Source of the DNA: Lentzea kentuckyensis
GTDB lineage: Bacteria; Actinomycetota; Actinomycetes; Mycobacteriales; Pseudonocardiaceae
Reading direction: 5' to 3'
DNA length: 64,000 nt
Assembly (NCBI RefSeq): GCF_002150765.1
Contig: NZ_MUYM01000012.1
Span: 37,094-101,093, forward strand
The position numbers and the translations under genes were made by a program. Below, piece after piece: positions 1-8,242 of this stretch (the first letter of the stretch is position 1; each line of letters opens with the position of its first letter). The notes below the pieces were generated by a model, which was not told the DNA's origin, searched no databases, and worked only from the letters and a program-made list of their open reading frames with translations.

Positions 1-719
1 AACCCGTCCGCGCCTGCCCGGTAGAAACGGGGACCGAACGACACCCGTGCCACCCCCAGCGAGTTCAGCGCCTCCAGGTCCAGCGCGTCGTTGGTGTTCC
101 CGTTGACCGGTCCCGGCACCTCGGCGACCAGCCGGGCGAGGCCGGCGCTGGTCGATCCGCCGATCGGGTAGACGCAGTCGGCGCCCGCGGCCCGGTACAG
201 CCGGCCGCGCCGGATCGCCTCGTCCAGCCGGTCCTGCTCGGGAATCCCGCCGGACGGCAGGAACACGTCGATCCTCGCGTTGATGACGATCGGGACCCCG
301 GCTTCGTCGGCGGCGGCCCGCACCCCGGCGAGCCGGTCCGCCTGCGCGGCCGCGTCCACGAGGCCGCCCTCCCGGTGGTCGGTGTCCTCCAGGTTGCAGC
401 CGGACGCGCCGGCGTCGAGCAGGGCCGCCACGAGTTCGTCCGGTGCCAGGCCGTAGCCCGCCTCCGCGTCCACGGTGACCGGAACCGGCACGGCACCGGC
501 GATCCGCGCGACTGCCGCGAACATCTCCCGCCACGGCGCGTTCTCGCCGTCACGGTGGCCGAGCGACTCCGCGATGGCCGCACTCGACGTCGCCACCACC
601 GGAAACCCTTTCTCCGCAACGAGTTCCGCGCTGGGCTCGTCCCACGCGTTCGGCAGCACGAGCATCTTTCCGTGGTGGAGTTCACGCAGCAGGTCCGCGT
701 GCGCCTTCAGGTCGGACAT
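1..719 (-). CDS. Isocitrate lyase/PEP mutase family protein (C-terminus cut by window edge)
   Basis: The reading frame begins at ATG (complement of 717-719) and runs off the left edge, so about 239 residues are visible and the C-terminus is missing. The protein starts MSDLKAHADLLRELHHGK, then shows LPNAWDEPSA, VATSSAAIAESLGH, VTVDAEAGYG, NLEDTDH and VINARIDVFL. This order is typical of the isocitrate lyase/phosphoenolpyruvate mutase superfamily. The family has a TIM-barrel fold that uses Mg2+ to make or break C-C or C-P bonds beside a carboxylate. The form with DAEAGYG and NLEDTDH is the broad group near 2-methylisocitrate lyase and oxaloacetate decarboxylase; the exact substrate is not readable. 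It ends a minus-strand run, 112 bp downstream of the PP2C phosphatase gene. Confidence 0.85.
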   Translation of the reverse strand, partial: MSDLKAHADLLRELHHGKMLVLPNAWDEPSAELVAEKGFPVVATSSAAIAESLGHRDGENAPWREMFAAVARIAGAVPVPVTVDAEAGYGLAPDELVAALLDAGASGCNLEDTDHREGGLVDAAAQADRLAGVRAAADEAGVPIVINARIDVFLPSGGIPEQDRLDEAIRRGRLYRAAGADCVYPIGGSTSAGLARLVAEVPGPVNGNTNDALDLEALNSLGVARVSFGPRFYRAGADG

Positions 720-831
720 GAACTACTTCTCCTCCGGCTCCGACCGGCCACAGCCGGCCTTTCGGCAGTCTTCGGAGAGTTGGACTCGAAACGACGGCCA
801 GAGGAATCGCCGCCGAGATCACCGCACGGCG

Positions 832-2097
832 TCAGCCGCTGTGCCGGATCGCCACCAACGCGATGTCGTCGTTCGCCGGCTGGTCGCCGACCATCGTGGC
901 CATGACCCGGACGCACGCCGCCTCCGGCCCCATCGGGCTGACCACCTGCCGCAACCGCTCCAGGCCGACGTCGAGATCCTGTTCGCGGCGTTCCACCAGA
1001 CCGTCGGTGTACAGCACGATCAGGGTGCCCGGCGGCACGTCCAGGCCGACGCTGCGACGCCCGTCGGTACCGAGGTCGAACCCGATGGGCGGGTCGACGT
1101 GCACGGACGCGAACCTGGCCTCCTCGCCCGGCACGGCGACCACCGGGGGCAGGTGCCCGGCCACGGCGAGCGTCATCCGGTGCGTCGCCGCGTCGATGAT
1201 CGCGTACGCGACGGTGGCCATGGTGTTGTGCTCGAAGTAGCTGGCTTTCCGGTCGAGTTTGCCCAGCACCTGCGCGGGATCGAGGTACTCCAGCGCGTAG
1301 GCGCGCAGGGCGCTGCGGAGCCGTCCCATCACGACGGCGGCCCGCAGGCCGTTGCCGACGACGTCCCCGATCACCACGCCGATCCGGTCGCCGGGCAGCT
1401 CGAACACGTCGTACCAGTCGCCGCCGACGCCGCTCTCGGCGCCGGGCACGTAGCGGGCCGCGAGTTCCCAGCCCTCGGGGCTCGGCAGCCGGGACGGCAG
1501 CAGGCTTTCCTGCAGCATCGTGGCGGCGGCGCGCTCGGACCGCGTCCGGTCCACGTAGACGGCCACGGCGAGGCGGTCGGCGACGAGTTGCAGCGCGTCG
1601 ATCTCCTCGTCGGTGAACCGGCGTGGCGTGGCGCTGCCGACGTGCAAGACGCCGGTCAGCTCGCCCTCGGCGATCATCGGCACGCCGAGCAGCACCCGCA
1701 GGCCGTGCTTCCAGAGCAGCGGGTTGACCACTGTGGACGCATCGACGTGTTCGAGCTGCACCGGTTCCCGGAGCTGCGCCACGCGGCCCGCGAAGCCCTT
1801 GCCGACCGGCACGCGCACGCCCTGGAAGACCTCCTCCTCGAATCCGGAGGTCGCTTTCGCCACGAGCTGTGTGCCGCTGCGATCCACCAGCAGGACGGTG
1901 ACGGTGTCGACCGCGAGGAGTTCGCGGGAGCGTTCCAGCAGCATCTCGAGCAGTTTGTCGAGGTCCAGCTGCTTGAGCGTCCCGTCCGTGACGGCGTCGA
2001 GGACGCGCAGCCGGATCGACGAGCCCATCGGTCCAGCCATGCCACCTCCACCCACGCCGACAGTGTCGCCGACACTACTGCGTGTGGGCACGAACAT
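832..2097 (-). CDS. GAF-PP2C (SpoIIE-type) serine phosphatase
   Basis: A 421-residue protein with a GAF sensor domain (about residues 45-190) followed by a PP2C/SpoIIE phosphatase domain (about 205-420). Metal-site motifs are visible: GVGGDWYDVFELPGDRIGVVIGDVVGNG, TLIVLYTDGLVERR and NDDIALVAIRHSG. Proteins of this type dephosphorylate STAS anti-anti-sigma factors and so release sigma-B-like factors. The start is uncertain. ATG at 2095-2097 overlaps the upstream gene's TGA by one base, suggesting coupling. A second ATG at 2038-2040 has a GGAGGT just upstream and would remove a Gly-rich 19-residue leader; either could be used. The signal sensed by the GAF domain is unknown. Confidence 0.9.
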   Translation of the reverse strand: MFVPTRSSVGDTVGVGGGGMAGPMGSSIRLRVLDAVTDGTLKQLDLDKLLEMLLERSRELLAVDTVTVLLVDRSGTQLVAKATSGFEEEVFQGVRVPVGKGFAGRVAQLREPVQLEHVDASTVVNPLLWKHGLRVLLGVPMIAEGELTGVLHVGSATPRRFTDEEIDALQLVADRLAVAVYVDRTRSERAAATMLQESLLPSRLPSPEGWELAARYVPGAESGVGGDWYDVFELPGDRIGVVIGDVVGNGLRAAVVMGRLRSALRAYALEYLDPAQVLGKLDRKASYFEHNTMATVAYAIIDAATHRMTLAVAGHLPPVVAVPGEEARFASVHVDPPIGFDLGTDGRRSVGLDVPPGTLIVLYTDGLVERREQDLDVGLERLRQVVSPMGPEAACVRVMATMVGDQPANDDIALVAIRHSG

Positions 2098-3239
2098 CAG
2101 GACGCGGAAACCCTCCGCGGTTCGGCGCGGTCCGCGCGGTCGACGTCGAGCAGGCCCAGCAGCGCCTCCACCCGGCCTCCCCGGAACACCCGCCGCTGCC
2201 GCTCGGCGCCACCGCCTTCGCGGTCCAGGAGTCGCAGACCTCGTTGCACCGCAGGCAGATCACCGTTGAGCGCGAACACCGGGGTCAGTCGGCGCACCAG
2301 GTCGTCGAGCTGCCGCCGCACCGGCCGCGGTTCGCCGGAGAGCACGTCCAGGGTGGTGCCGGGCAGGCCGGCGTTCGCCGCGCCCCAGCAAGCCTGGCGC
2401 AGGGTGTCCTGAGGAATCTGCTCCGCCCGCACGCCGCGTCCGACGTCGACGACGGCCTGGGCGACCAGTGCCCGGACGAGCGCCGCCAGCAGCACCGCGT
2501 CGTCCACGCTCGCCGCGACGTCCGAGATCCGCACCTCCACGGTCGGCAGCTCGGTGGCGGGCCGGACGTCCCAGTAGACCATCGCCCGGTCCAGCGCGGT
2601 GCCCGCGACGATCATGGTGTCGCAGGCCTGTTCGTAGTGCTGCCAGGAGGTGAAGAACGGCGGCGGCCCGGACACCGGCCAGCGCGACCACACCGTCGAA
2701 CGCCAGCTGGCGAACCCGGTGTCCTGCCCGTCGGAGAAGGGCGAGTTCGCGGTGACGGCGGCCAGCACGGGCAACCACAGCCGCACGTGGTTGCACACCT
2801 GCACGGCGGTCTCCCGGTCGGGCACCGCGACGTGGACGTGGCAGCCGCAGATCAGCTGTTGCTCGGCCAGCGCACCGAACTCGCGAGCGATCCGCCGGTA
2901 CCGCAGACTGTCCGTGATCTCGCCGGTCGCGTGGCCCAGCGGAGGCGCCCCGACCGCGATCGCCCGGCACCCCGCCGTTCGCGCGGCCCGCGCTACCAGC
3001 CGGCGTGTCCCCAGCAACTCAGTACGGGCCTGCGCCACGTCGCGGCACACCGAAGTGTTGATCTCCACCTGCGCCCCGGTCAGCTCGTGCTGGAGGTCGA
3101 GACCCAACCGCTCACGCGCGATGGTGACGACGTCGTCCGCCCGGTTGACCGGAACTCCGGTCTTCGGGTCCACGAGGAGGAACTCCTCCTCCACACCGAC
3201 CGTCGGACACCACGCGTCCTTCGATGGCGCCTTCTTCAC
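2097..3239 (-). CDS. Carboxylate-amine ligase, GCS2/YbdK family (glutamate-cysteine ligase-like)
   Basis: The 380-residue protein has hallmarks of the glutamate-cysteine ligase type 2 (YbdK) family: GVEEEFLLVDP near the N-terminus (acidic metal/ATP-binding residues), GAQVEINTSVCRD, CGCHVHVAVPD and PTVEVRISDVAASVDDAVLLAALVRALV. Members ligate glutamate (or another carboxylate) to an amine using ATP. In actinomycetes they range from EgtA-like enzymes to orphan ligases, so gamma-glutamylcysteine synthesis is possible but unproven. The length is normal for the family. It heads a minus-strand pair with the PP2C gene, whose possible ATG overlaps this TGA. The gene is divergent from the catalase gene, with about 160 bp between them. 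Confidence 0.88.
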   Translation of the reverse strand: MKKAPSKDAWCPTVGVEEEFLLVDPKTGVPVNRADDVVTIARERLGLDLQHELTGAQVEINTSVCRDVAQARTELLGTRRLVARAARTAGCRAIAVGAPPLGHATGEITDSLRYRRIAREFGALAEQQLICGCHVHVAVPDRETAVQVCNHVRLWLPVLAAVTANSPFSDGQDTGFASWRSTVWSRWPVSGPPPFFTSWQHYEQACDTMIVAGTALDRAMVYWDVRPATELPTVEVRISDVAASVDDAVLLAALVRALVAQAVVDVGRGVRAEQIPQDTLRQACWGAANAGLPGTTLDVLSGEPRPVRRQLDDLVRRLTPVFALNGDLPAVQRGLRLLDREGGGAERQRRVFRGGRVEALLGLLDVDRADRAEPRRVSAS

Positions 3240-3403
3240 GTCTCACCATCCCGCTCAGGACCGGCAGGCGCCGATACCGCCGAATACCCACTTCACCACC
3301 CCATCCAATCCAGGCGGCCGATCGCGGCGGCCGATCACGGCGCGCATATCCGGCCGGAGCGCGGGTACTGCCTCTACGACGTTCCCGCCCCGAGGAGGAT
3401 GCA

Positions 3404-5662
3404 GTGGCGACCCAGAAGCCGGGCAAGCTCGTGAAGGCAGCACTCGAGAAGGCGGTCGACAAGGTCACCGAACTGGTGAACCCGCCGATCCCCGGCGCGC
3501 CGAACAGCGAGCCGCCGTCACTCGAGGAGCCGACCGAGCCGCGCGGACCGTTGCCGCCCAAGCAGGACCAGACCGGGCCGGAGACGGTGTCGCCGACGGG
3601 CGCGCCGACGGGAGCCCCGAAGCTGTCCCAGGGACAACAAGGTGACTTCCTCACGACCTCCGTCGGTGCACGGCTGTACGACACCGACCACTCGTTGAAG
3701 GCCGGCGAGCGCGGACCGACGTTGCTCCAGGACCACCACCTTCGCGAGAAGGTCATGCACTTTGACCACGAACGCATTCCGGAGCGGGTCGTGCACGCAC
3801 GCGGGTACGGCGCACACGGCGTGTTCGTGGGCTACGGCACGGCCGCGAGCGTCTGCAAGGCCGGCTTTCTGGACGACGGCGTCGAAACGCCGGTGTTCGT
3901 GCGGTTCTCGACGGTGCTGGGCTCGCGTGGATCGGCTGACACGGTCCGCGACACCCGCGGGTTCGCGACGAAGTTCTACACCCAGGAGGGCAACTTCGAC
4001 CTGGTGGGCAACAACATTCCGGTCTTCTTCATCCAGGACGGGATCAAGTTCCCGGACGTCATCCACGCGGGCAAGCCCCACCCGGACCGCGAGATCCCGC
4101 AGGCGCAGAGCGCGCACGACACGTTCTGGGACTTCGTGTCCACCCACACCGAGGCCACCCACCACGTCCTGTGGAACATGTCCGACCGCGGGATCCCCCG
4201 CTCCTACCGCACGATGGAGGGGTTCGGCGTCCACACGTTCCGCCTCGTCAACGCCGAGGGCGGCACCGCGCTCGCGAAGTTCCACTGGAAGCCGAAGCTG
4301 GGCGTGCACTCCCTGGTGTGGGAGGAGGCCCAGATGATCAACGGCATCGACCCCGACTTCCACCGCCGCGACCTCGCCGACGCCATCGAGTCCGGCGCGT
4401 TCCCGCAGTGGGAGCTCGGTCTGCAGATCTTCCCGGACACGCCGCGGCAGACGTTCGAGGGCATCGACCTGCTCGACCCGACGAAGATCGTGCCGGAGGA
4501 GCTCGCGCCAGTGCAGCCGGTCGGGATGCTGACGCTCAACCGCAACCCGATGAACTACTTCGCGGAGACCGAGCAGGTCGCGTTCCACCTCGGCAACCTG
4601 GTGCCGGGCATCGACGTCACCGACGACCCGCTGTTGCAGGCACGGTTGTTCTCCTACCTGGACACCCAGCTGACCAGGCTCGCCGGGCCGAACTTCAACC
4701 AGATCCCGATCAACCGCCCGCACACGCCGGTGAACGACATGTTCCGCGACGGGTTCCACCAGCACGCGGTGCACGCCGGTGTCGCGCCGTACCGGCCCAA
4801 CACCCTCGACGGCGGCAACCCGTTCGAGGCGACGGCAGAGGACCGGCCGCTGGTCGAGGTGGCGCAGCCGTTGCCGAAGGCGGTGAAGGTCCGGGAGGCG
4901 CCCGCGTCGTTCGCCGACCACTACACCCAGCCGAGGCTGTTCTGGCTGAGCCTCTCGCCGGTGGAGAAGGAGCACGTCGTGCGCGCGTTCACCTTCGAGC
5001 TCGGCAAGTGCTACGAGCAGGCCGTCAAGGAACGTCAGCTGCGCGTGCTGGCCAACGTCGACCCGACGCTGTGCGCACAGGTGGCCGAGGGGCTCGGACT
5101 TCCGGCGCCGAGCGCCACCGTCCGGCCGAAGAAGGTCGTGCCGAGCCCGGCCCTCTCGCAGATCGGGCAGACGTGGCCCACCGACGGCAGGCTGATCGGC
5201 ATCGTGGTCGACCCGGCCGATCTCGACGGCGTGCGCGCGGTCCGCGAGACGATCCTGGCGGGCGGCATGGTGCCGCTGCTGATCGCCCCGACCGGTGGCC
5301 CGATCGGCGACAGCGGCCTGGTCGCCCAGCGCACGTTCCTCACCGCGCGCTCGGTCGAGTTCGACGCCCTGTTGCTCGCCGGCGGCCCACCTCCCGGTGC
5401 GGACGCCGTGCCGGCCAGGGACGCGAAGGCCGGCGCGCCCGGTGACGTCGTCGACCCGCGCGTGCTCCTGATGATCCAGGAGTGCTTCCGCCACGCCAAG
5501 GCCATCGGCGCCTGGGGCACCGGACGTGCCGCCGTCGAGGCCGCCGGATGCGCCGGGCCGGGGGTCGTGGTCGACGACGATGCCTCGCAGGTGCTGAAGA
5601 CGGTGACCTCGTCGCTGGGAGCCCACCGCGTGTGGGAACGCTTCCCCGCGACCATCTCCTGA
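3404..5662 (+). CDS. katE: Large-subunit catalase with C-terminal DJ-1/GATase-like domain (HPII/KatE type)
   Basis: A 752-residue monofunctional haem catalase that converts hydrogen peroxide to water and oxygen. The GTG start at 3404 has GAGGAGG five bases upstream; the frame stays open further upstream but lacks a better start. After a Pro-rich N-terminal extension (about 1-80), the catalase core contains the distal His131 in RVVHARGYGAHGVF, the Asn motif LVGNNIPVFF, and the haem-ligand Tyr motif ARLFSYLDTQ. Residues about 600-752 form the flavodoxin/class I GATase-like domain (RLIGIVVDPADLDGV, DALLLAGG, IGAWGTG) that marks the large HPII class. The length matches E. coli KatE (753). It is followed after 10 bp by an ankyrin-repeat gene. 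Confidence 0.96.
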   Translation: MATQKPGKLVKAALEKAVDKVTELVNPPIPGAPNSEPPSLEEPTEPRGPLPPKQDQTGPETVSPTGAPTGAPKLSQGQQGDFLTTSVGARLYDTDHSLKAGERGPTLLQDHHLREKVMHFDHERIPERVVHARGYGAHGVFVGYGTAASVCKAGFLDDGVETPVFVRFSTVLGSRGSADTVRDTRGFATKFYTQEGNFDLVGNNIPVFFIQDGIKFPDVIHAGKPHPDREIPQAQSAHDTFWDFVSTHTEATHHVLWNMSDRGIPRSYRTMEGFGVHTFRLVNAEGGTALAKFHWKPKLGVHSLVWEEAQMINGIDPDFHRRDLADAIESGAFPQWELGLQIFPDTPRQTFEGIDLLDPTKIVPEELAPVQPVGMLTLNRNPMNYFAETEQVAFHLGNLVPGIDVTDDPLLQARLFSYLDTQLTRLAGPNFNQIPINRPHTPVNDMFRDGFHQHAVHAGVAPYRPNTLDGGNPFEATAEDRPLVEVAQPLPKAVKVREAPASFADHYTQPRLFWLSLSPVEKEHVVRAFTFELGKCYEQAVKERQLRVLANVDPTLCAQVAEGLGLPAPSATVRPKKVVPSPALSQIGQTWPTDGRLIGIVVDPADLDGVRAVRETILAGGMVPLLIAPTGGPIGDSGLVAQRTFLTARSVEFDALLLAGGPPPGADAVPARDAKAGAPGDVVDPRVLLMIQECFRHAKAIGAWGTGRAAVEAAGCAGPGVVVDDDASQVLKTVTSSLGAHRVWERFPATIS

Positions 5663-5672
5663 GGAGCCCGGC

Positions 5673-6086
5673 GTGTCGCTCACCGAGGAGGAACTCACCT
5701 TCCTGCGCTCGATGTTCGACCTGGCCCGTGCCGGTGACACGGGCCGGTTGACCGACGCGATCGACGCGGGGATACCGGTGAACCTCACCAACGGGTCCGG
5801 CGACTCCCTGCTGATCCTCGCCGCGTACCACGACCACCCGGACACCGTGCGGGCGTTGCTGGAGCGCGGCGCCGACACCGGGCGGGTCGACGACCGGGGT
5901 CAGACGGCGCTCGGGGCGGCGGTCTTCCGCCGCTCCGAGCGTTCCGTCGGCCTGCTGCTGGACGCGGGTGCGGACCCCGCCCTCGGGCCGCGGTCCGCGC
6001 TCGACATCGCTCGGTACTTCGACCTGCCGGACATGCTCGCGCTGCTGACCGCACGTTCCACAAAGGACCGCCTCCGCCGACGGTGA
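5673..6086 (+). CDS. Ankyrin-repeat protein paired with catalase
   Basis: A 137-residue protein built mainly of three to four ankyrin repeats; SLLILAAYHDHPDTVRALLERGADT, TALGAAVFRRSERSVGLLLDAGADP and ALDIARYFDLPDMLALL can be recognised. Ankyrin repeats mediate protein-protein contact. The start is GTG at 5673. Its ribosome-binding site (GAGGAG) overlaps the catalase stop codon, so the two genes are co-transcribed and probably coupled. Catalase-ankyrin pairs are known in Pseudomonas (KatB-AnkB), where the periplasmic ankyrin protein supports catalase activity. No signal peptide is visible here, so a cytoplasmic helper role is more likely. That role is inferred from context. Confidence 0.9.
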   Translation: MSLTEEELTFLRSMFDLARAGDTGRLTDAIDAGIPVNLTNGSGDSLLILAAYHDHPDTVRALLERGADTGRVDDRGQTALGAAVFRRSERSVGLLLDAGADPALGPRSALDIARYFDLPDMLALLTARSTKDRLRRR

Positions 6087-6131
6087 CCTCTGCGCATCCG
6101 GATGATGTCGTACACGCCACGCGCAGCGCAC

Positions 6132-6158
6132 GTTTCGTGCGGCATTCTGTTGGGGTAG
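6132..6158 (+). promoter_or_regulatory. Possible sigma-B-like promoter before the GAF-ANTAR gene
   Basis: GTTT at 6132-6135 and GGGTAG at 6153-6158 are separated by 17 bases. The actinomycete sigma-B/sigma-F consensus is GNNT-N14-16-GGGTA(C/T), so the boxes fit but the spacer is one base long. The ATG lies 38 bases beyond the -10 box. Confidence 0.4.
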
Positions 6159-6196
6159 AAGTGTCACGTGCGTCGGAACTTGATGGTGGAGGCATC

Positions 6197-6892
6197 ATGC
6201 GTGCGACTGACGGCATCACCTACCACGGGCTCGCCGAGACACTCAGTCACATCGCCAGGACCCTGCAGGCGGAACCGGACGTCGACACGACGCTGCGGGC
6301 GATCGTCAAGGCCGCCGTCGACTACGTGACGGGTGCGGAACACGCCGGGATCTCGCTGGGCGAACAGCGCAGGATCCACACCGTCGCGCCGACCAGCGCC
6401 ATCGTCGAGACCATCGACCAGCTGCAGTACGACCTCCGCGAAGGCCCGTGCGTGGACGCGATCACCGAGCACCGGACCTACCGCGTCGGTGACGCCGCCA
6501 AGGAGAGACGCTGGCCGGCGTTCGGTCCCGCCGCAGCCGAACACGGCATTCACTCGTTGCTGTCCTACCGGTTGTTCGTGACAGACCGGACCATCGGCGC
6601 GCTCAACCTCTACTCCAGTCGTGTCGACGCCTTCGACCAACGCACCGAAGAAGAGGGTCAGCTGTTCGCCACGCACGCCGCGATCGCGTTGATCGGCGCT
6701 CAACGCGAGGCACAACTGGGCGTGGCCATCGAGAGCCGCGACATCATCTCCACGGCCAAGGGCATGCTCATGGAACGGCACGACATCGGCGCCGCACGTG
6801 CCTTCCGGATGCTGGTCGAGGCCTCCCAGGCGGCCAACATCAAGCTGCACGAGGTCGCGAGCTGCCTCGTGGAGAGGCGCGGCGGGCTGTAG
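6197..6892 (+). CDS. GAF and ANTAR domain protein (putative RNA-binding antiterminator)
   Basis: A 231-residue protein with an N-terminal GAF domain (about 15-165) and a C-terminal ANTAR domain (about 170-225). The ANTAR part reads DIISTAKGMLMERHDIGAARAFRMLVEAS, with the Lys-Gly-Met-Leu-Met core typical of the three-helix RNA-binding module. ANTAR proteins bind paired RNA hairpins and prevent transcription termination when activated, here perhaps through a ligand or redox signal at the GAF domain. ATG at 6197 is chosen because GGTGGAGGC lies just upstream and earlier codons do not belong to the fold. This two-domain form is common in actinomycetes. Confidence 0.9.
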   Translation: MRATDGITYHGLAETLSHIARTLQAEPDVDTTLRAIVKAAVDYVTGAEHAGISLGEQRRIHTVAPTSAIVETIDQLQYDLREGPCVDAITEHRTYRVGDAAKERRWPAFGPAAAEHGIHSLLSYRLFVTDRTIGALNLYSSRVDAFDQRTEEEGQLFATHAAIALIGAQREAQLGVAIESRDIISTAKGMLMERHDIGAARAFRMLVEASQAANIKLHEVASCLVERRGGL

Positions 6893-7056
6893 CCGCCTCC
6901 GAAACCTGTCACTTCACCGTTTGTGGCCAACGACTTTCGGCAATACGGTCGGGTACTTACCGGAAACAGTCCGTCGGGTTGAGTGACCAGCTCGGTGTAC
7001 ACGACGCTGGCGGTCGCGGTTCTCACTGTCCGTCCGTCAGCCGAGGAGCTGAGCGG

Positions 7057-8202
7057 ATGAAGATCGCAATGGTGTCCGAGCAGGCGAGTCCACTCGCCCG
7101 GGACCTGGGCCAAAGCGCGCACGTCGGCGGGCTCGCGGCGGCGATGACCGCCCTGGGCCACGAGGTCACCGTCTACACCCGGCGCGACGAGCCGAAGTCG
7201 CCCGAGCGGGTGCGTACCGGCGACGGGTACGAGGTGGTGCGGGTGTGCGCGGGCCCCGCCGCCGAACTGACCGACGACGAGGTGGTGGCGCACCTCGGTG
7301 ACTTCGCCGGGTTCCTCGCCGCGCGGTGGCGGCTGCGGGCGCCGGACGTCGTGCACGCACACCACTGGACGTCCGGGCTGGCGGCGGTGCTCGGCGCACA
7401 TCGCCTCCAGGTGCCGGTAGTGCAGTCGTACCACGGGCTTGCGGCGCACGACGCACCACAACGTTCCGACGCCGAAGCCCTCGTCGCGCGCAAAGCCGCG
7501 TGGACGGTGGCGACCAGTTGCGCCGAGGCCGTACGGCTGCAGACCCTCGGAGTGCGCCGCACGCGAATCTCGACGGTGCCCTGCGGCGTGGACCTGGAGT
7601 TGTTCCACCCGGATGGTCCCGCCACCGCGCGCGGGAGGTTCAAGCGTGTCGTCACCGCGGCCGACCCGAGGTCCCGCAACGGTTTTGACGAGCTCATCAC
7701 CACTTTGCCCGTGACCGACGACGTCGAACTCGTGGTCATCGGCGAGGACGCTCGCACCCGGTGGCAGGGACGTGCGCGCGAGCTGGGCGTGGCGGATCGG
7801 GTCGTGTTCGCGGGCGCGGTACCTCGCACCGGGCGGCCGGCCCTGCTGCGGTCGGCGGACGCCGTGGTGTGCACACCGCCCGCCGAACCGTTCGGGATCC
7901 TGGCGCTCGAGGCGATGGCGTGCGGTGTCCCCGTCGTGGCGACCGCGGTGGGAGCGCTGGCCGACGTCGTGGTGCCCGACGTGACCGGTCTTCTCGTTGC
8001 GCCGCATGACCTCCGAGCACTGATCCGGGCGTTGCGGAGGTCGCTCGGCGACGAGACGCTGCGTCAGGAGTTCGGCTCGGCCGCGCGGGACCGGATGGCG
8101 GCCCGCTACCCCACCGCCCGCCTGGCAGCGGAGATGGTGACGGTGTACGAGCAGGCGAATCCGGTCGCGGTGAACCGAGGCGCCTGTGTCAGAACGGCCT
8201 GA
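7057..8202 (+). CDS. Glycosyltransferase family 4 (GT-B fold)
   Basis: A 381-residue GT4-type retaining glycosyltransferase. The N-terminal Rossmann half starts MKIAMVSEQASPL, with a Gly-rich acceptor loop (QSAHVGGLAAAMTALGHEVTVYTRR) and HAHHWTSGLAAVLGAH. The C-terminal sugar-nucleotide half has STVPCGVDLELFHP, VVFAGAVPRTGRPALLRSADAVVCTPPAEPFGILALEAMACGVPVVATAVGALADVV, which contains the conserved E-x7-E catalytic/donor motif (EPFGILALE). GAGGAG at 7043-7048 supports ATG 7057. The acceptor cannot be inferred. The 164-bp gap upstream holds a GGGTAC box at 6951-6956 but no matching -35 at the right distance. Confidence 0.92.
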   Translation: MKIAMVSEQASPLARDLGQSAHVGGLAAAMTALGHEVTVYTRRDEPKSPERVRTGDGYEVVRVCAGPAAELTDDEVVAHLGDFAGFLAARWRLRAPDVVHAHHWTSGLAAVLGAHRLQVPVVQSYHGLAAHDAPQRSDAEALVARKAAWTVATSCAEAVRLQTLGVRRTRISTVPCGVDLELFHPDGPATARGRFKRVVTAADPRSRNGFDELITTLPVTDDVELVVIGEDARTRWQGRARELGVADRVVFAGAVPRTGRPALLRSADAVVCTPPAEPFGILALEAMACGVPVVATAVGALADVVVPDVTGLLVAPHDLRALIRALRRSLGDETLRQEFGSAARDRMAARYPTARLAAEMVTVYEQANPVAVNRGACVRTA

Positions 8203-8242
8203 CCGCGCATGATCCGGGCCGTTCTGGGTACGTTGACCAGGT

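Noticed and set aside
3518-5878. Long open frame (786 codons) on the minus strand across the catalase gene
   Set aside because: It mirrors codon-position GC bias of the catalase; its protein is Arg/Val/Asp-rich without any family motif.
6951-6956. GGGTAC box before the glycosyltransferase as sigma-B promoter
   Set aside because: The nearest GTTT lies about 29 bases upstream, too far for the GNNT-N14-16-GGGTA form.
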